Shown here piece after piece: positions 36,040 through 46,685 of a stretch of 64,000 nucleotides of DNA; the stretch's first letter is position 1; the number at the start of each line of letters is the position of its first letter. A program made the translations under genes and the position numbers. This DNA comes from Annona cherimola (taxonomy: Eukaryota; Streptophyta; Magnoliopsida; Magnoliales; Annonaceae): assembly GCA_030490835.1 (NCBI GenBank), contig CM059971.1, forward strand, positions 6,244,007-6,308,006, given 5' to 3'. The notes under the pieces were generated by a model. The model saw only the letters and a list, made by a program, of their open reading frames with translations. It searched no databases and was not told where the DNA came from.

Positions 36040-38320
36040 TCCAACCCACCTAAGGTTCTAATTGTAATTACATTTAAACAAAAAAATGATTTTAGATAAC
36101 AGGACCTTTTATGTTGAAATTGAAAGAAGATTTGCAGAAATGATTATAAGGTTTGGACAATATTGCGATGGTATCCCTAATTAATTGATGATTATCTTTT
36201 AAGTAACATCTTCTTTTACCAAAGAACATGTGAACCTTCAGGTGAAAGATAGAAACTGCATAGTATTAGTACAAATGACCAATTAAGTCTTCGGGAATAA
36301 GATAAACATCTTATAGACACCCCACTAAAATACAAAGGCTAAAAAAATAATAATGCATATATTTTTATCATCCAAAAGCCCATCTCAAAATAATGGGCCA
36401 TTTTTTTACTGACTCCCCTACTCAGAAGCTCAAAATGATTTTTGCAGGAACAATTTGAAGCCCACAAGCCCATTTTAAAAGCAAAGGTCACGAACTAATG
36501 TCAATAATCGAGGGCAACATATACTCATGCTGAAAAAGAAAATATTTTTTCAAGCCAAATGGACCATGAGTAATATGATGAATGATTTGAATCAAATCAA
36601 AAATCAACAAACTCTTGAGTTTTTGAAAGGTCAAGATACGATGATACATTTGACCAAAATAATGTTGAAATTTGCACCATTTCAAATAAGAAAATAAAAC
36701 TAAGAGATTCAAGCTATAAATGGAAGATCCAAGCCATTATGGTGATCAAGTGTCTTAAACAATAATGGGCTTAGTCAAAAATCAAGTCCAAGACAGAGAA
36801 ATCAAGATGTAATTCAATGGCAGTGAAGAGAAGTTACAGCTCCCCACAGCTGTTAAACAGCTGGTCCTGCAGCTGTTTACAGTTGGGCCCAGCTGGGAAG
36901 AAGTTGCTGAAAATCCCTCCTCTTCATTTCGTTTTACAAAAACCCATCTTGCAATTTCTACAGCCCATAAGATTATAAATTGGCCTCTCCTCCACCCATT
37001 TAGGAGATGCCTGAGAACCCCAGAAAATTCCAATTTTTATCCCAAAAAATCACAGCAACCGAGAGTCATTTCACCTCCAAAAAAAAACTCAAGAAGCACG
37101 CATGTCAGGCCATCATTTAAAACTACTACTACTACTACTACTAATAATAATAATAATAAAAATAATAAAAATAAAATAAGCACTCAGGTTAGGTCATCTG
37201 CATCTGTTCTTTGTTTGCATTTCAACGTCCTTTGCATTATTTTGCTTTAAAAAAATCATTTAACACGTTGTTTTCATTTAGCCCTGTCAAAAAATATATA
37301 TACTTTTCACATTGCGTCCGGTCCACTCTAGCATAACGTCCAACACTTCATTTTTTGTTTTGTTTTGTTTTTTTTAAAAAAAAAACCACCCTTGCATTGA
37401 GTGTCTTGCATCTGCGTAATCTTTTAGCTGTTGTTTTTTTTTTTTTTTTTTTTTTAAACTTTTATTTAGCCGTTGATTTATACCGCCGTCTTACCCTTTT
37501 TTTTACCGTTATTTTTCCCTTTTGATCTTTAATTCCCTGTTTTGTTTATTCGGTTATTTAATCGTTGTTTTTTAGTCGTCGCAAAAAAAAAAAAAACCTT
37601 ATTAACTGCTGCGCTTACACCTTTTTATTTTAGCCACTGATTTATTATCCACGGAAAAATTCTCAAAAGAACATCATCTGTTTTTAGCTGTTAACTTCAA
37701 AAGGAAAAAAACTTCATTTAGATCACATTATTTGCATGATCGACTCTTGCTGTTTCATTTTTTAAAAAAAAAAATTTTCAAACGGTGCATCAGCCAATGT
37801 ATCGTTAAAATCCTCCCGTTCACTTTTCGCCTTTGAATTCCAATATATATATATATATTCAAATCATGCATACCCGTTCTTACAAGATCTTATTTTAAAG
37901 CATGCCTTCAGACTGGTATGCACGAGCTGCAGCATAAAAAAAAAATACATTCTGAAAAAACTATAAAACTATTATAAATTTTTTCATTCAGCACAAAAAA
38001 ATAGAGTTACCGTTTTTGCTCTTTTGAGATGAGAACTCAAATACAGACTTAAGGGAATAAATTCCCATGTCCAACTTCCTGACTAAGTTAGGGCTTTAAA
38101 AAAAGTCTAAGGAATAAGTTCCGCTGCACCCCTCCACTCCTCAGCTTTTATGTGAAAAATGTATATTACTTTACACTCTTAGGACTAATATGATTAGAGG
38201 AACACAAAATTCCATTTGTTTTTCTTTGATTGTGAGTCCACCTAGATAATCTATGTATTTCAATGCCTGATCATATACAGTCTAACCACCATTATTTGGT
38301 TAGTGGCGACTCCAACCAAT
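36040..38320 (+). other. possible old Gypsy-type LTR, low confidence
   Basis: A TATA-like ATTATAAATTGG at 36972 is followed by C/T-rich leader-like sequence with simple repeats: (CTA)n(ATA)n at 37121-37165 and T-runs at 37435-37456. At 38303 TGGCGACTCCA resembles a tRNA primer-binding site of some plant Gypsy elements. No coding domains, no paired LTR in the window. Confidence 0.28.
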
Positions 38321-39306
38321 TTGATATGCAAAAGTTATATTGTTTGTTATTAAATAGTTATCTACATTATAGATTTTAAATAAATTTATTAATTACTAAT
38401 TGCGCCTATCTTACACATATGTTTGTGTTTGACTAACTTTATATGATATAAAAAACTCTAATGGTTCGCATCATCTAAAAAACGTAACGTCTGCATCTCA
38501 CTTCTTTAATACCGTATCTATGCCTTTTCTCTTTATTCACATTTTTTATCGTGAATCGCTTCTTCTACACCATTTGCTTTTTATCTTAAATGATCTTCAT
38601 CGTGCTAACCTATTGACTTTCATCTCGTATTTGAATATTTTTATAGGTATATTTTATTTAATTTTGTGTGGACATGCATCACGTTTAATTTCTGCACCTG
38701 CATTATATCTATTTTCATTTATTTGCAATTTTATTTTATTTCTCATTTCATTTTAGGCCCATAGGTTGGCCCATCGCAATGTCCAATTGGTCAGGTGCTA
38801 CACATCCACGATCATTTGCTTTCGGTTGCAAATAGTGCAAAAAACACATTTTTTTAATTTTTAAAAATTTTTATATGACTATTAAATACTCTATTTAATC
38901 TATAAAATAAGTTTATTATTTTTAGTTGGAAAATTTTCAAATATATCATTGAATTTTCACCATATTCCTCTTATACCTATAGATTTCCAAAATTTTTTAT
39001 ACATCCACGAATTTTCTCCAAAAATTCGTCTCATACCTATACTGTTATTCTCGGTTAGCTACATTTAAGTTTTTGAACTTTCGAAATTTTTAATTTTTTC
39101 AAAATACCAAAATTACCCACTGCATGCATGTACGATTTTTGCATTTTATTAGAGCACTTCTCCATCTTAGAATTTTTAGCGCATTGTTGTTGCTTCGTCA
39201 TCTTCACCTTTTCTGTTTGGTCTATATTGTTCGGATAAAATTATATGATAGTTTAATGGATAAACAAAGAACTGCATGTGGAGCATTGCATTTCACTGTC
39301 AGAGCA
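38321..39306. other. intergenic, no gene
   Basis: AT-rich. 38930-39120 contains phrases (TCATACCTAT, TTATACCTAT) suggestive of a decayed foldback element. The small frames are not supported. Confidence 0.35.
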
Positions 39307-39315
39307 TTATAACAT

Positions 39316-39718
39316 GGGACACAATCTCCTGCGCCCGGGAGCAGGCAGCGCTCCCTGCTCCCGGGTGCATATACTTATTTTTTTTTATTTTTTTTTCAAA
39401 ATTTTTTCATAGAAATGTTAATCTATGTGTAGTTAACATGTGTATAAATTTTTACCATTTTTAGAGTATTTTAGATATTTATTTTTTATTTTTGAAAATC
39501 AGTGGCATTTTAGGTAATTTTAAATTACGAAAATGCCACTGATTTTCAAAAATCAAAAATAAATATCTAAAATACCCCAAAAATGGTAAAAATTTATACA
39601 CATGTTAAATACACCTATATTAACATTTAAAAAAAATTAAAAAAAATTAAAAAAAAGAGGTGTGTGCGCCCGGGAGCAGGGAGCGCTGCCTGCTCCCGGG
39701 TGCAGGAGATTGCGTCCC
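39316..39718. mobile_element. Mutator-like foldback MITE with exact 9-bp TSD
   Basis: TTATAACAT flanks both ends (39307-39315, 39719-39727). Terminal repeats are GGGACACAATCTCCTGCGCC and, inverted, GGGACGCAATCTCCTGCACC. Each end contains its own hairpin with arm CCCGGGAGCAGG and centre AGCGCT. The interior arms (GTTAACATGTGTATAAATTT and the inverse) meet at a palindrome around AAAATCAGTGGCATTTTAGG. It lies 23 bp from the left LTR of the big Copia element. Confidence 0.92.
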
Positions 39719-40388
39719 TTATAACATATCATCGTCTTTTCTGTTGGTCCCGAGTTAATGGCAAAACCCAAGAGGGGAGGGGTGAATTGGGTTCTTAAAA
39801 AATTCTTCGGTAAATTAAAACTTAACCCCTTGAAAGCTTAATCCCCTTTAATTTAAACAGATAGAGAGCAATGAAATAATGAAAGCAATGAAGTAGACAG
39901 TAGGCAAGATTTATAGTGGTTCGGGCAACCTTTCCCTACTCTACTCTTCCAAGCTCACACACCGTTGTGACTTGGGTTCCACTATGTATTCCGCGAATAC
40001 ACTTAGTGTTTCTGCTTTCTTCTAGATTCTAGCTCTAGGGGGCTTATACACTTGATACAAGTAGGTGATGAGTTCAACTCCAATCACAACTCTACTTGTA
40101 ACGTCTTGATTTGTTACAACAAACTCAAACCAAGACCAATAAAAAAGAGTAATGAAAATAAAGAAGATCTACATTTTACAGAGTTGTGTAGGCAAGATTG
40201 AGCTTGAGGAAGAATTTGTAGAAGCAATCGGTTGTATGTCGTTGAAGCTACTTGCAGCTTGAAGCTCGTTCTTCCTTTGAAAGTGTATAGATCACTCAAA
40301 TTTAGAGAAAAGCAAATGGGAGCTCTTGTTTGCACTTCTTTTCTCTCTTTAGACAATGTAGTGTATATGTTCTCGTTTACTTGAGTGT

Positions 40389-40398
40389 CTATTTATAG
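40389..40398 (-). promoter_or_regulatory. LTR TATA box (3' LTR)
   Basis: CTATAAATAG on the minus strand; an exact copy is in the 5' LTR at 49494-49503. Confidence 0.7.
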
Positions 40399-40475
40399 AA
40401 TGGGGAAGATTTGAACGTTATAGAAGTGGTTGGCGTGCAATAAATGTTCCAACGTTCAAAAATTCGAACGTTGCT

Positions 40476-40640
40476 TCCCCAAGTCGCAGGTGGAGTCGAC
40501 TTCGTCTGCGACTTGGCTTCCCAAGTCACAACTGGAGTCGACTTCGTGAGCGACTTCAGTTCCGCATTTCTCAAGTCTGAGTCTGGGTCGACTTGGTTTC
40601 AGACTTGACCTCAAGTCGATCTTGGAGTCGACTTAGGTTG
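40476..40640. repeat. palindrome cluster 1, 3' LTR
   Basis: Tandemly arranged imperfect palindromes such as AAGTCGCAGGTGGAGTCGAC followed by TTCGTCTGCGACTTGG. They begin about 80 bp upstream of the TATA box (minus strand). Confidence 0.9.
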
Positions 40641-40979
40641 CGACTTGACTTGCTCTTGTGCCGAAAACAGTTTGACCCTTTTCCTTTAGCTTGCTTGGCT
40701 TCTTTCTTTGATCATTTTCATTATGGAATGGCTTCATATATTTGTAGTCTTTGTGAATCTTTGAAGAACTTGTCTTTGATTCACTAGTCTTCATGACTTG
40801 AGTTTCTTCATCTTTAAATATGTTGGAAGCTGTGCTTTGAACTTGAGAAACTTAAGTTGTCAGTGAGCTTGTATCCTTGGTTTCTTCATATCTTGAAATA
40901 CACTTGGAGCTTTGCCTTGGACTTGAGAAGCTTAAGTTGATCTTTGAAGTGAGTCTTGAAACTGCACTTTGAACTTTGA

Positions 40980-41310
40980 AAACCTCAAGTCGATCTTGGG
41001 GTCGACTTCGTCTGCGACTTCACCCAAGTCGCAATTGGAGTCGACTTCGTCTGCGACTTCAGTATTTTGTGCCCCAAAATCAACTCTGGAGTATTTTAGC
41101 CGTCTCAAGTCGATACTGGAGTCGACTTCGTTTGCCACTTGGCTTCCCAAGTCGCAAGTGGAGTCGACTTGGCCTGGGACTTCACCTGCTCTTCTTCTAT
41201 TTTTAAAACTGGTCGTGGGGTTCAATTTGGAGTCGAAGATGGAGTCGACTTTGGGATCGATTTCACCCTAAGTCGAAGCCCAAGTCGACTTGGAGATCGA
41301 CTTGGCTATT
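40980..41310. repeat. palindrome cluster 2, 3' LTR
   Basis: Second and longer cluster of GTCGAC-centred units. The six overlapping open frames here, on both strands, arise from the palindromes and are not genes. Confidence 0.9.
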
Positions 41311-41434
41311 TCCTTTCCTTAAACCATTCAACATAAACATTAGTATTCACATTATACTCAAATTTAACTTTGTTAATCATCAAAACTCATGCTTTGGTCA
41401 AATTTGTTTTGTTTTAAACATTGTTTCCAATAAT

Positions 41435-41446
41435 CTCACCCTTTTT
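41435..41446 (-). other. polypurine tract
   Basis: AAAAAGGGTGAGA on the minus strand directly precedes the 3' LTR, the usual plus-strand primer position. Confidence 0.75.
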
Positions 41447-41717
41447 GATGATTGACAAAACTAATTTGAGTTTGTACCTTTCAAGAAAATCACAATCATA
41501 TAGTTTCCAAAATAAATCATCATAAAAACTTTCAAACAGAGTATAGCAAGCATGAGACATATATTTGAACATAAAACAAGTTTCATAAATCAAATTTCAT
41601 TTTACAGATTACAATGTAAAGCAAAAATGAAACCTAAATACAAACTACCCGACCCAAAATGCTCTAAAGCCTATGCTTGTGATACTCTATTCTATCTATT
41701 TTATCTCCCCCTTTTTG

Positions 41718-43344
41718 TCAATCCTTCAAAAATAGTTCAATTATCAATGATTTGGTGAATTGAAATTGGGAAATGGGATATGCAGATTGAATGGGTTTAA
41801 TAGGACGAACATGAGCGGATGAATAAAATGAAGAGACTGGAGCGGGAGTCGGATCTCGATGAACTGATTCGGAATCGAATGGATCAAGTTTAGGTATGGG
41901 CCGATTTTTATGTCGTCCCGATACAAGATGATATCTAATGGTACGCATTTCCCAATCGATTCGATCTTGTCGGGAATGCATATCATTGATGGCAGTGAGA
42001 ACCTCGGAGACTAAGCTTGTCATTCTGTCCTCTTGGTGACCCATTTCCTCTCGGAGAGCAGATATTTCATCTCTAATGCTCTGTAAGGTGACCTCTTGTG
42101 ATGGAGGTTGAGGCGTCTGGTCTGGGATGGCAGATCCTTGTGGAGAGTAGGATTCGTGCGACATAGGAGATACTGGCTCCTCTTGAACGTCTCGGGGTGG
42201 AGCGGGTGGTGCCTCGGGAGGCTGCTCCCCCTCAGTCTGTGCGTGTCTTGCTTCCTCAGGAGCTGGTTCGCCTAATTTTTCTCGAATTCTCTCATCCCTG
42301 AACTGCTCCAAATTGATCTTCATTCATTGGAGCAATGCCTTATTGATAACATTTGTTGTTTTAGGGACTTCGAAGGGTTCACCTTCAATGTCCACCTCAT
42401 AATACTCCAGGATCCTTGTGATCCATGTTCCGTAGGGTAGAACGCCTCTCGAATTTTCTTTTCGACATGCCAAGGCTTCTAGGAATAGTCTCGGTAGGCT
42501 GATCTTGACTTTATTCACCAGCTTCCATAGAATCATGGCTTCTTGTGGGTTGAGCTGATTCCTTCCACCGCCTTTTGGATAGATGCAGTGAGTAATGAGT
42601 AATCGGAGGACTCTCAGGCGTGGAGAAAGATCCATATAATGTAGGAACTGGGTTCCTGCATGATACTTGTTACTCTTTGTTAGCTCATTGTACATTTTCT
42701 CCATTGTAAGATCCCGGGGAAGTGATTCTTCTTCGGATGGAACTTCGAGAATTCTTCCTATTCTCTGTATTGCTCTTTCTTGATCTGGGTTAGCCATTGT
42801 TCCCAAAAACATTTCTGTGCCTTTGACAAAGGTTGAAAAATTGTTATCATCCCACAGATAGTAAAACATCCTTGTCAGATCAGGATATACTCTTTCATCT
42901 GTCTTCAGCAATCTTATCCATCCCTGATAATCCAGTAGCTCTTCTATGTCGAACTCATAATCATTGAGAAAGTTTAAAATCAATGATCTTTGGGATGAAT
43001 ACTTTTCTTTCGTAGAAACGTTTGTAGAATCTACTATGATGAAGCTCTGTTTTGAAGTAGGTTGTGGGCATTTTCAGAACTTGCCCCTTTTTGATTGGGA
43101 TCCTTCCAGTGTTTGAGCTTTGAGGTTGACTTTCTGACCTCTGAGCTCGATCTGAGGATTGGGTAGCTGTTTGAAATCTGACCCTTCGACCCGTTGAGGT
43201 TGAAGGTTCCTCTCTGGCTCGTTTCGCAGGAGTTCTCTGTCTCCTAGAAATTTCTTCCTCTGTATTTGATCTTGAAGGTCTAGGCACAGGTCTTTGCGAA
43301 GGTTTGGAGATTGCTAGCTTGGGGATTTTGGGTTTTGGAGCCAT
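41718..43344 (-). pseudogene. decayed accessory ORF between pol and 3' LTR (putative plant transposon protein family)
   Basis: Three open pieces follow in order on the minus strand. The first (43344 to 42961) begins MAPKPKIPKLA and is basic, Ser/Arg-rich, ending near the conserved-looking FYERKVFIPKIIDF. The second (42983 to 42324) continues with EELLDYQGWIRLLKTDERVY and RMFYYLWDDNNFSTFVKGTE. The third (42323 to 41718) is an acidic, Pro-rich tail with a heptad-like stretch. A one-base shift separates pieces 1 and 2; a single TGA separates 2 and 3. The middle resembles the plant-specific 'putative plant transposon protein' domain (Pfam Transpos_32-like); I recognise the pattern but could not search. 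Function unknown. Sireviruses often carry an env-like ORF at this place, but I see no signal peptide or membrane segment in these pieces. Confidence 0.65.
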
Positions 43345-43740
43345 TGGATTTGAGTTTAGGAAGATAGAAGAGAAGAGATTAAGATGAATGGAAGAAGACA
43401 GGCAATGAAATCGACTGAAATGAAGAGAGGAAGATTGAGAGAGGCAGTTGCCGGAGGAACAGGGAGTTGTAGAAAGAAGAAAAATGCCGGAATAGGAGGT
43501 GCTGAAAAGAGGAAGAACAGCGGGAAAAGAAGAAGACGAAGAAGAAGAAGAGAAAAAAGGAGAGAGAGAGAGAGAGAAGCGGAGAGGTTGAAAAAGAGAG
43601 AGATTAAGGTGATGGGTGCTGGATAGGGAATCGCCGGAGAGAAGAGAAGAAAATCGCTGGAAGTGGCGGGAGAAAGATGAGGAAGAAGAAAGAAAGAGGA
43701 AGAAAAGGAGAAGGGGGAAGGCGAGCCGTCGCGCGCGCGG
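43345..43740 (-). other. pyrimidine-rich leader upstream of the accessory ORF
   Basis: On the minus strand this is C/T-rich, with a (CT)n core around 43558-43580 and TTCTTC runs. It reads through in frame as a Ser/Leu/Phe-rich N-terminal extension (from 43782) that looks non-coding. A GAGA-type leader next to an ORF start suggests separate transcription; inferred only. Confidence 0.5.
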
Positions 43741-43744
43741 AGCC

Positions 43745-43845
43745 GACTTTGCCCTAGGCGAAGTCGACTTCACTTTTCCCAAGTCGACTTCACTGGAGTC
43801 GACTTGACTTTTTTGGAGTCGACTTGACTAATCGACTTGGCTTTT
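43745..43845. repeat. internal GTCGAC palindrome cluster
   Basis: Units such as GAAGTCGACTTC and GGAGTCGACTTGACT recur about five times. This is the same motif as in the LTRs, here between RNase H and the accessory ORF. Confidence 0.9.
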
Positions 43846-43868
43846 AGATCAGATTTGTATAATTCTTC

Positions 43869-45254
43869 CTAATTTAATTCTATCATCCCTATATCATTTC
43901 TAATTTTATAAAATGATTCCTTTGCTAGAGGTTTGGTAAATATATCAGCAATTTGATCTTCGGTTTTCACATATTCTAAGCAAATATCATGATTTTCAAC
44001 ATGTTCTCTAATAAAATGATGTCTTACATCTATATGCTTGGTTCTTGAATGCAGTACAGGATTCTTAGTCAAACATATAGCACTTGTATTATCACATTTA
44101 ATAGGAATATTGAAATAATCAATGCCATAATCTTTCAATTGTTGTTTCATCCAAAGTAGTTGGGCACAACAGCTTCCGGCGGCTATATATTCGGCTTCCG
44201 CAGTAGATAGAGCAACGCTGGTTTGTTTCCTTGAGTACCATGAAACCAACATATTTTCAAGAAATTGACAGGTTCCACTAGTACTTTTTTTATCTACTTT
44301 GTAGCCGGCAAAATCCGCATCTGAATAGCCGATTAAATCAAATGTTGACCCCTTTGGATACCATAGTCCAAGATTGGTTGTATTTATCAGATATTTAAAA
44401 ATTCTTTTTACAGCAAATAGATGTGATTCTTTAGGACATGCTTGAAATCTAGAGCACATACAAACACTGAATAAAATATCTGGTCTAGAAGCAGTTAAAT
44501 ATAACAATGATCCTATCATGCTTTTATAGAGCTTTTGATCGATACATTTACCGTTTTCGTCTGTGTCGATCTTGATCGTAGAACTCATTGGAGTATTTGC
44601 CCCTTTGCCATTTTGCATTCCAAATTTCTTGAGCATTTCTTTGACATATTTGGACTGATTTAAGAATATCCCTTCCGTTTGCTGCTTGATTTGTAGTCCA
44701 AGAAAAAAATTTAATTCTCCCATCATGCTCATTTCAAATTCGCTCTGCATGATCTTAGAAAATTCTTGACATAAAGTTTCATCAGTAGCTCCAAATATTA
44801 TATCATCTACATAAATTTGTACAATTAAAATGTTTTTACTTTTATATTTAATGAACAAAGTAGTATCAACTTTCCCTCTTTGAAACTCATGATCAATCAA
44901 AAATCTGTTTAACCTTTCATACCAAGCTCTTGGAGCTTGTTTTAGTCCATATAACGCTTTGGTCAATTTATAAACATATTTTGATTGATCATTTTCTTCA
45001 AATCCTGGGGGTTGTTCAACATATACTTCTTCATTCAAATATCCGTTCAGAAATGCACTTTTCACATTCATTTGAAACAATTTGAAATTCATATGAGAAG
45101 CAAATGCTAGTAAAATACGTATGGCTTCTAATCTAGCCACGGGTGCATATGATTCTTCAAAGTCAATTCCTTCTTCTTGGGAATATCCTTTGGCTACTAA
45201 TCTGGCTTTGTTCCTAATTACAAGTCCGCTTTCGTCCAATTTGTTCCTAAACAC
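43869..45254 (-). CDS. reverse transcriptase and RNase H of the Copia element (defective)
   Basis: A 461-aa open stretch. RT motifs include [33 protein letters not shown] and YVDD at about residues 148-151. RNase H motifs include [31 protein letters not shown] and the C-terminal [13 protein letters not shown]. The motif A position normally reading QMDVKSAF in Copia RTs reads QMNVKSAF (Asn at about residue 63), which removes a metal-binding Asp. The frame is continuous upstream with the integrase ORF (45633-46685), separated only by in-frame TAA codons at about 45633, 45375 and 45339. The true polyprotein has no start here; the first Met is simply after the last stop. Confidence 0.93.
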   Translation of the reverse strand: MFRNKLDESGLVIRNKARLVAKGYSQEEGIDFEESYAPVARLEAIRILLAFASHMNFKLFQMNVKSAFLNGYLNEEVYVEQPPGFEENDQSKYVYKLTKALYGLKQAPRAWYERLNRFLIDHEFQRGKVDTTLFIKYKSKNILIVQIYVDDIIFGATDETLCQEFSKIMQSEFEMSMMGELNFFLGLQIKQQTEGIFLNQSKYVKEMLKKFGMQNGKGANTPMSSTIKIDTDENGKCIDQKLYKSMIGSLLYLTASRPDILFSVCMCSRFQACPKESHLFAVKRIFKYLINTTNLGLWYPKGSTFDLIGYSDADFAGYKVDKKSTSGTCQFLENMLVSWYSRKQTSVALSTAEAEYIAAGSCCAQLLWMKQQLKDYGIDYFNIPIKCDNTSAICLTKNPVLHSRTKHIDVRHHFIREHVENHDICLEYVKTEDQIADIFTKPLAKESFYKIRNDIGMIELN

Positions 45255-45632
45255 CCATTTGGTACCAATAATTGTATGACCATTTGGTCTGGGAACTAAC
45301 TGCCATACATTGTTCCTTTCAAATTGGTTTAGCTCTTCTTACATTGCTATAACCTTGTTTTCATCATTGAGAGCTTGTTAAATGGTAGTTGGTTCGATCT
45401 TGGACACAAAAGCATATTGTCCACAAATATTTTGCTTTGATCGTCTAGTTCCAATGACTTGCTCAATTGGATGGGCATTTTTGAACTTTAGATCAGTTGG
45501 AGGTTTGTAAGAATCATTACCTTCACTTACCTCTTCCTCCATGGAGTTTTCTGGCTTGAGCTTGATTTCCTTTGGTTGTTCTTTTCCTTTTGTTTCATCT
45601 GCATCACTTAATTCATCCTCCTTTCTCGGAGT

Positions 45633-46685
45633 TTAGTTAAATTCATCAAAGACAACATGTATTGACTCTTCTATTGTTTGATGTCTTTTGTTGAAAATTC
45701 TATATGCTTTGCTATTTGATGAATAACCCAAGAAAATAGCTTCATCGCTTTTGGCATCTAATTTTTCCAGATTTATTTTTCCATTATTTAGCACATAACA
45801 AATACATCCAAAAGTATGGAAATATGATATGTTTGGTTTTCTGCCCTTCCAAAGTTCATATGGGGTCTTTTTCAATATGACTCTAATGGTAACTCGGTTC
45901 AATACATGACAAGCTGTACTTACAGCTTCACCCCAAAATCTTTTGGATAGTTTACTCTCATTTAGCATGGTTCTAGCCATTTCTTGTATTGTCCGGTTTT
46001 TCCTTTCAACAACTTCATTTTGTTGAGGAGTTCTTGGTGCAGAGAATGTATGGTGAATTCCCTTTTCATTGCAAAATTCTATGAATCGGCTATTTTCAAA
46101 TTCACCACCATGGTCACTTCTAATGGAAATAATTGAGCTTTGTTTTTTATTTTGCACCAAATTTGAAAATGAGACAAACATTGAAAATGCTTCATCTTTG
46201 CTAGCTAAGAGTATGATCCAAGTAAATCTAGAAAAGTCATCCACAATTACATATACATACTTTTTCCCACCAAGAGTTAAAATGTCTAACGGCCCATAAA
46301 GATCCATATGTAGTAATTCAAGTGGTCTAGTTGTTGAGATTTCTTGTTTGGTGGAAAATGGCATTTTCGGTTGTTTAGATAGTTGGCAGGCTTTACAAAT
46401 CTCATCTTTGTCATATTTGAGCTTTGGTAAGCCTTGTACCAAATTCTTTTTCCATAAGATTTTGATATTTGACATGTTTATATGTCCAAGCCTTGCATGC
46501 CATTTCCATGGATCATTTTCTATGGCTATTAGACATTTTCCTTCTAAGTCATCAAGGCAAACCAAATATACATTTTCATGTCTTTTGCCACTAAAAATTA
46601 TGCGCTCGTCATCATCAATGACATTACATATAGAGGATTCAAATACAACTTTATATCCTTTATCACATAATTGACTAATACTCAT
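45633..46685 (-). CDS. integrase of the Copia element (polyprotein fragment)
   Basis: 350 aa. The HHCC zinc-binding module is visible (WHARLGH at 62-68, CKAC at 97-100). The catalytic core follows with Asp 128 in LLHMDLYG, Asp 191 in IRSDHGGEF and Glu 227 in VVERKN, the D,D(35)E spacing. The usual QQNGVVERKN reads QQNEVVERKN. The ORF ends in a TAA (FDEFN-stop), after which the same frame continues through the linker towards RT. Upstream it continues in frame into the protease. Role in the intact family: inserts element cDNA into nuclear DNA. Confidence 0.93.
   Translation of the reverse strand: MSISQLCDKGYKVVFESSICNVIDDDERIIFSGKRHENVYLVCLDDLEGKCLIAIENDPWKWHARLGHINMSNIKILWKKNLVQGLPKLKYDKDEICKACQLSKQPKMPFSTKQEISTTRPLELLHMDLYGPLDILTLGGKKYVYVIVDDFSRFTWIILLASKDEAFSMFVSFSNLVQNKKQSSIISIRSDHGGEFENSRFIEFCNEKGIHHTFSAPRTPQQNEVVERKNRTIQEMARTMLNESKLSKRFWGEAVSTACHVLNRVTIRVILKKTPYELWKGRKPNISYFHTFGCICYVLNNGKINLEKLDAKSDEAIFLGYSSNSKAYRIFNKRHQTIEESIHVVFDEFN

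Larger units (their letters stand above)
39742..41432 (-). repeat. 3' LTR of the Copia element
   Basis: Begins TGTTGGTCCCGAG on the plus strand. The inner edge reads CCAATA instead of CCAACA, a single transition. 1691 bp. Carries a TATA box and two palindrome clusters. Confidence 0.95.

Noticed and set aside
42955..42990. Programmed ribosomal frameshift at the TTTAAAC heptamer in the accessory ORF
   Set aside because: In the upstream frame the heptamer is read TTT-AAA-C, not T-TTA-AAC, and the needed change is +1 rather than -1. A simple indel explains it better.
43345..43782. Ser/Phe/Leu-rich N-terminal segment of the accessory ORF as a signal peptide of an envelope-like protein
   Set aside because: It is a direct translation of a C/T-rich leader that includes GTCGAC repeat sequence; the protein-like part starts at MAPKPK. 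A start at 43782 cannot be fully excluded.
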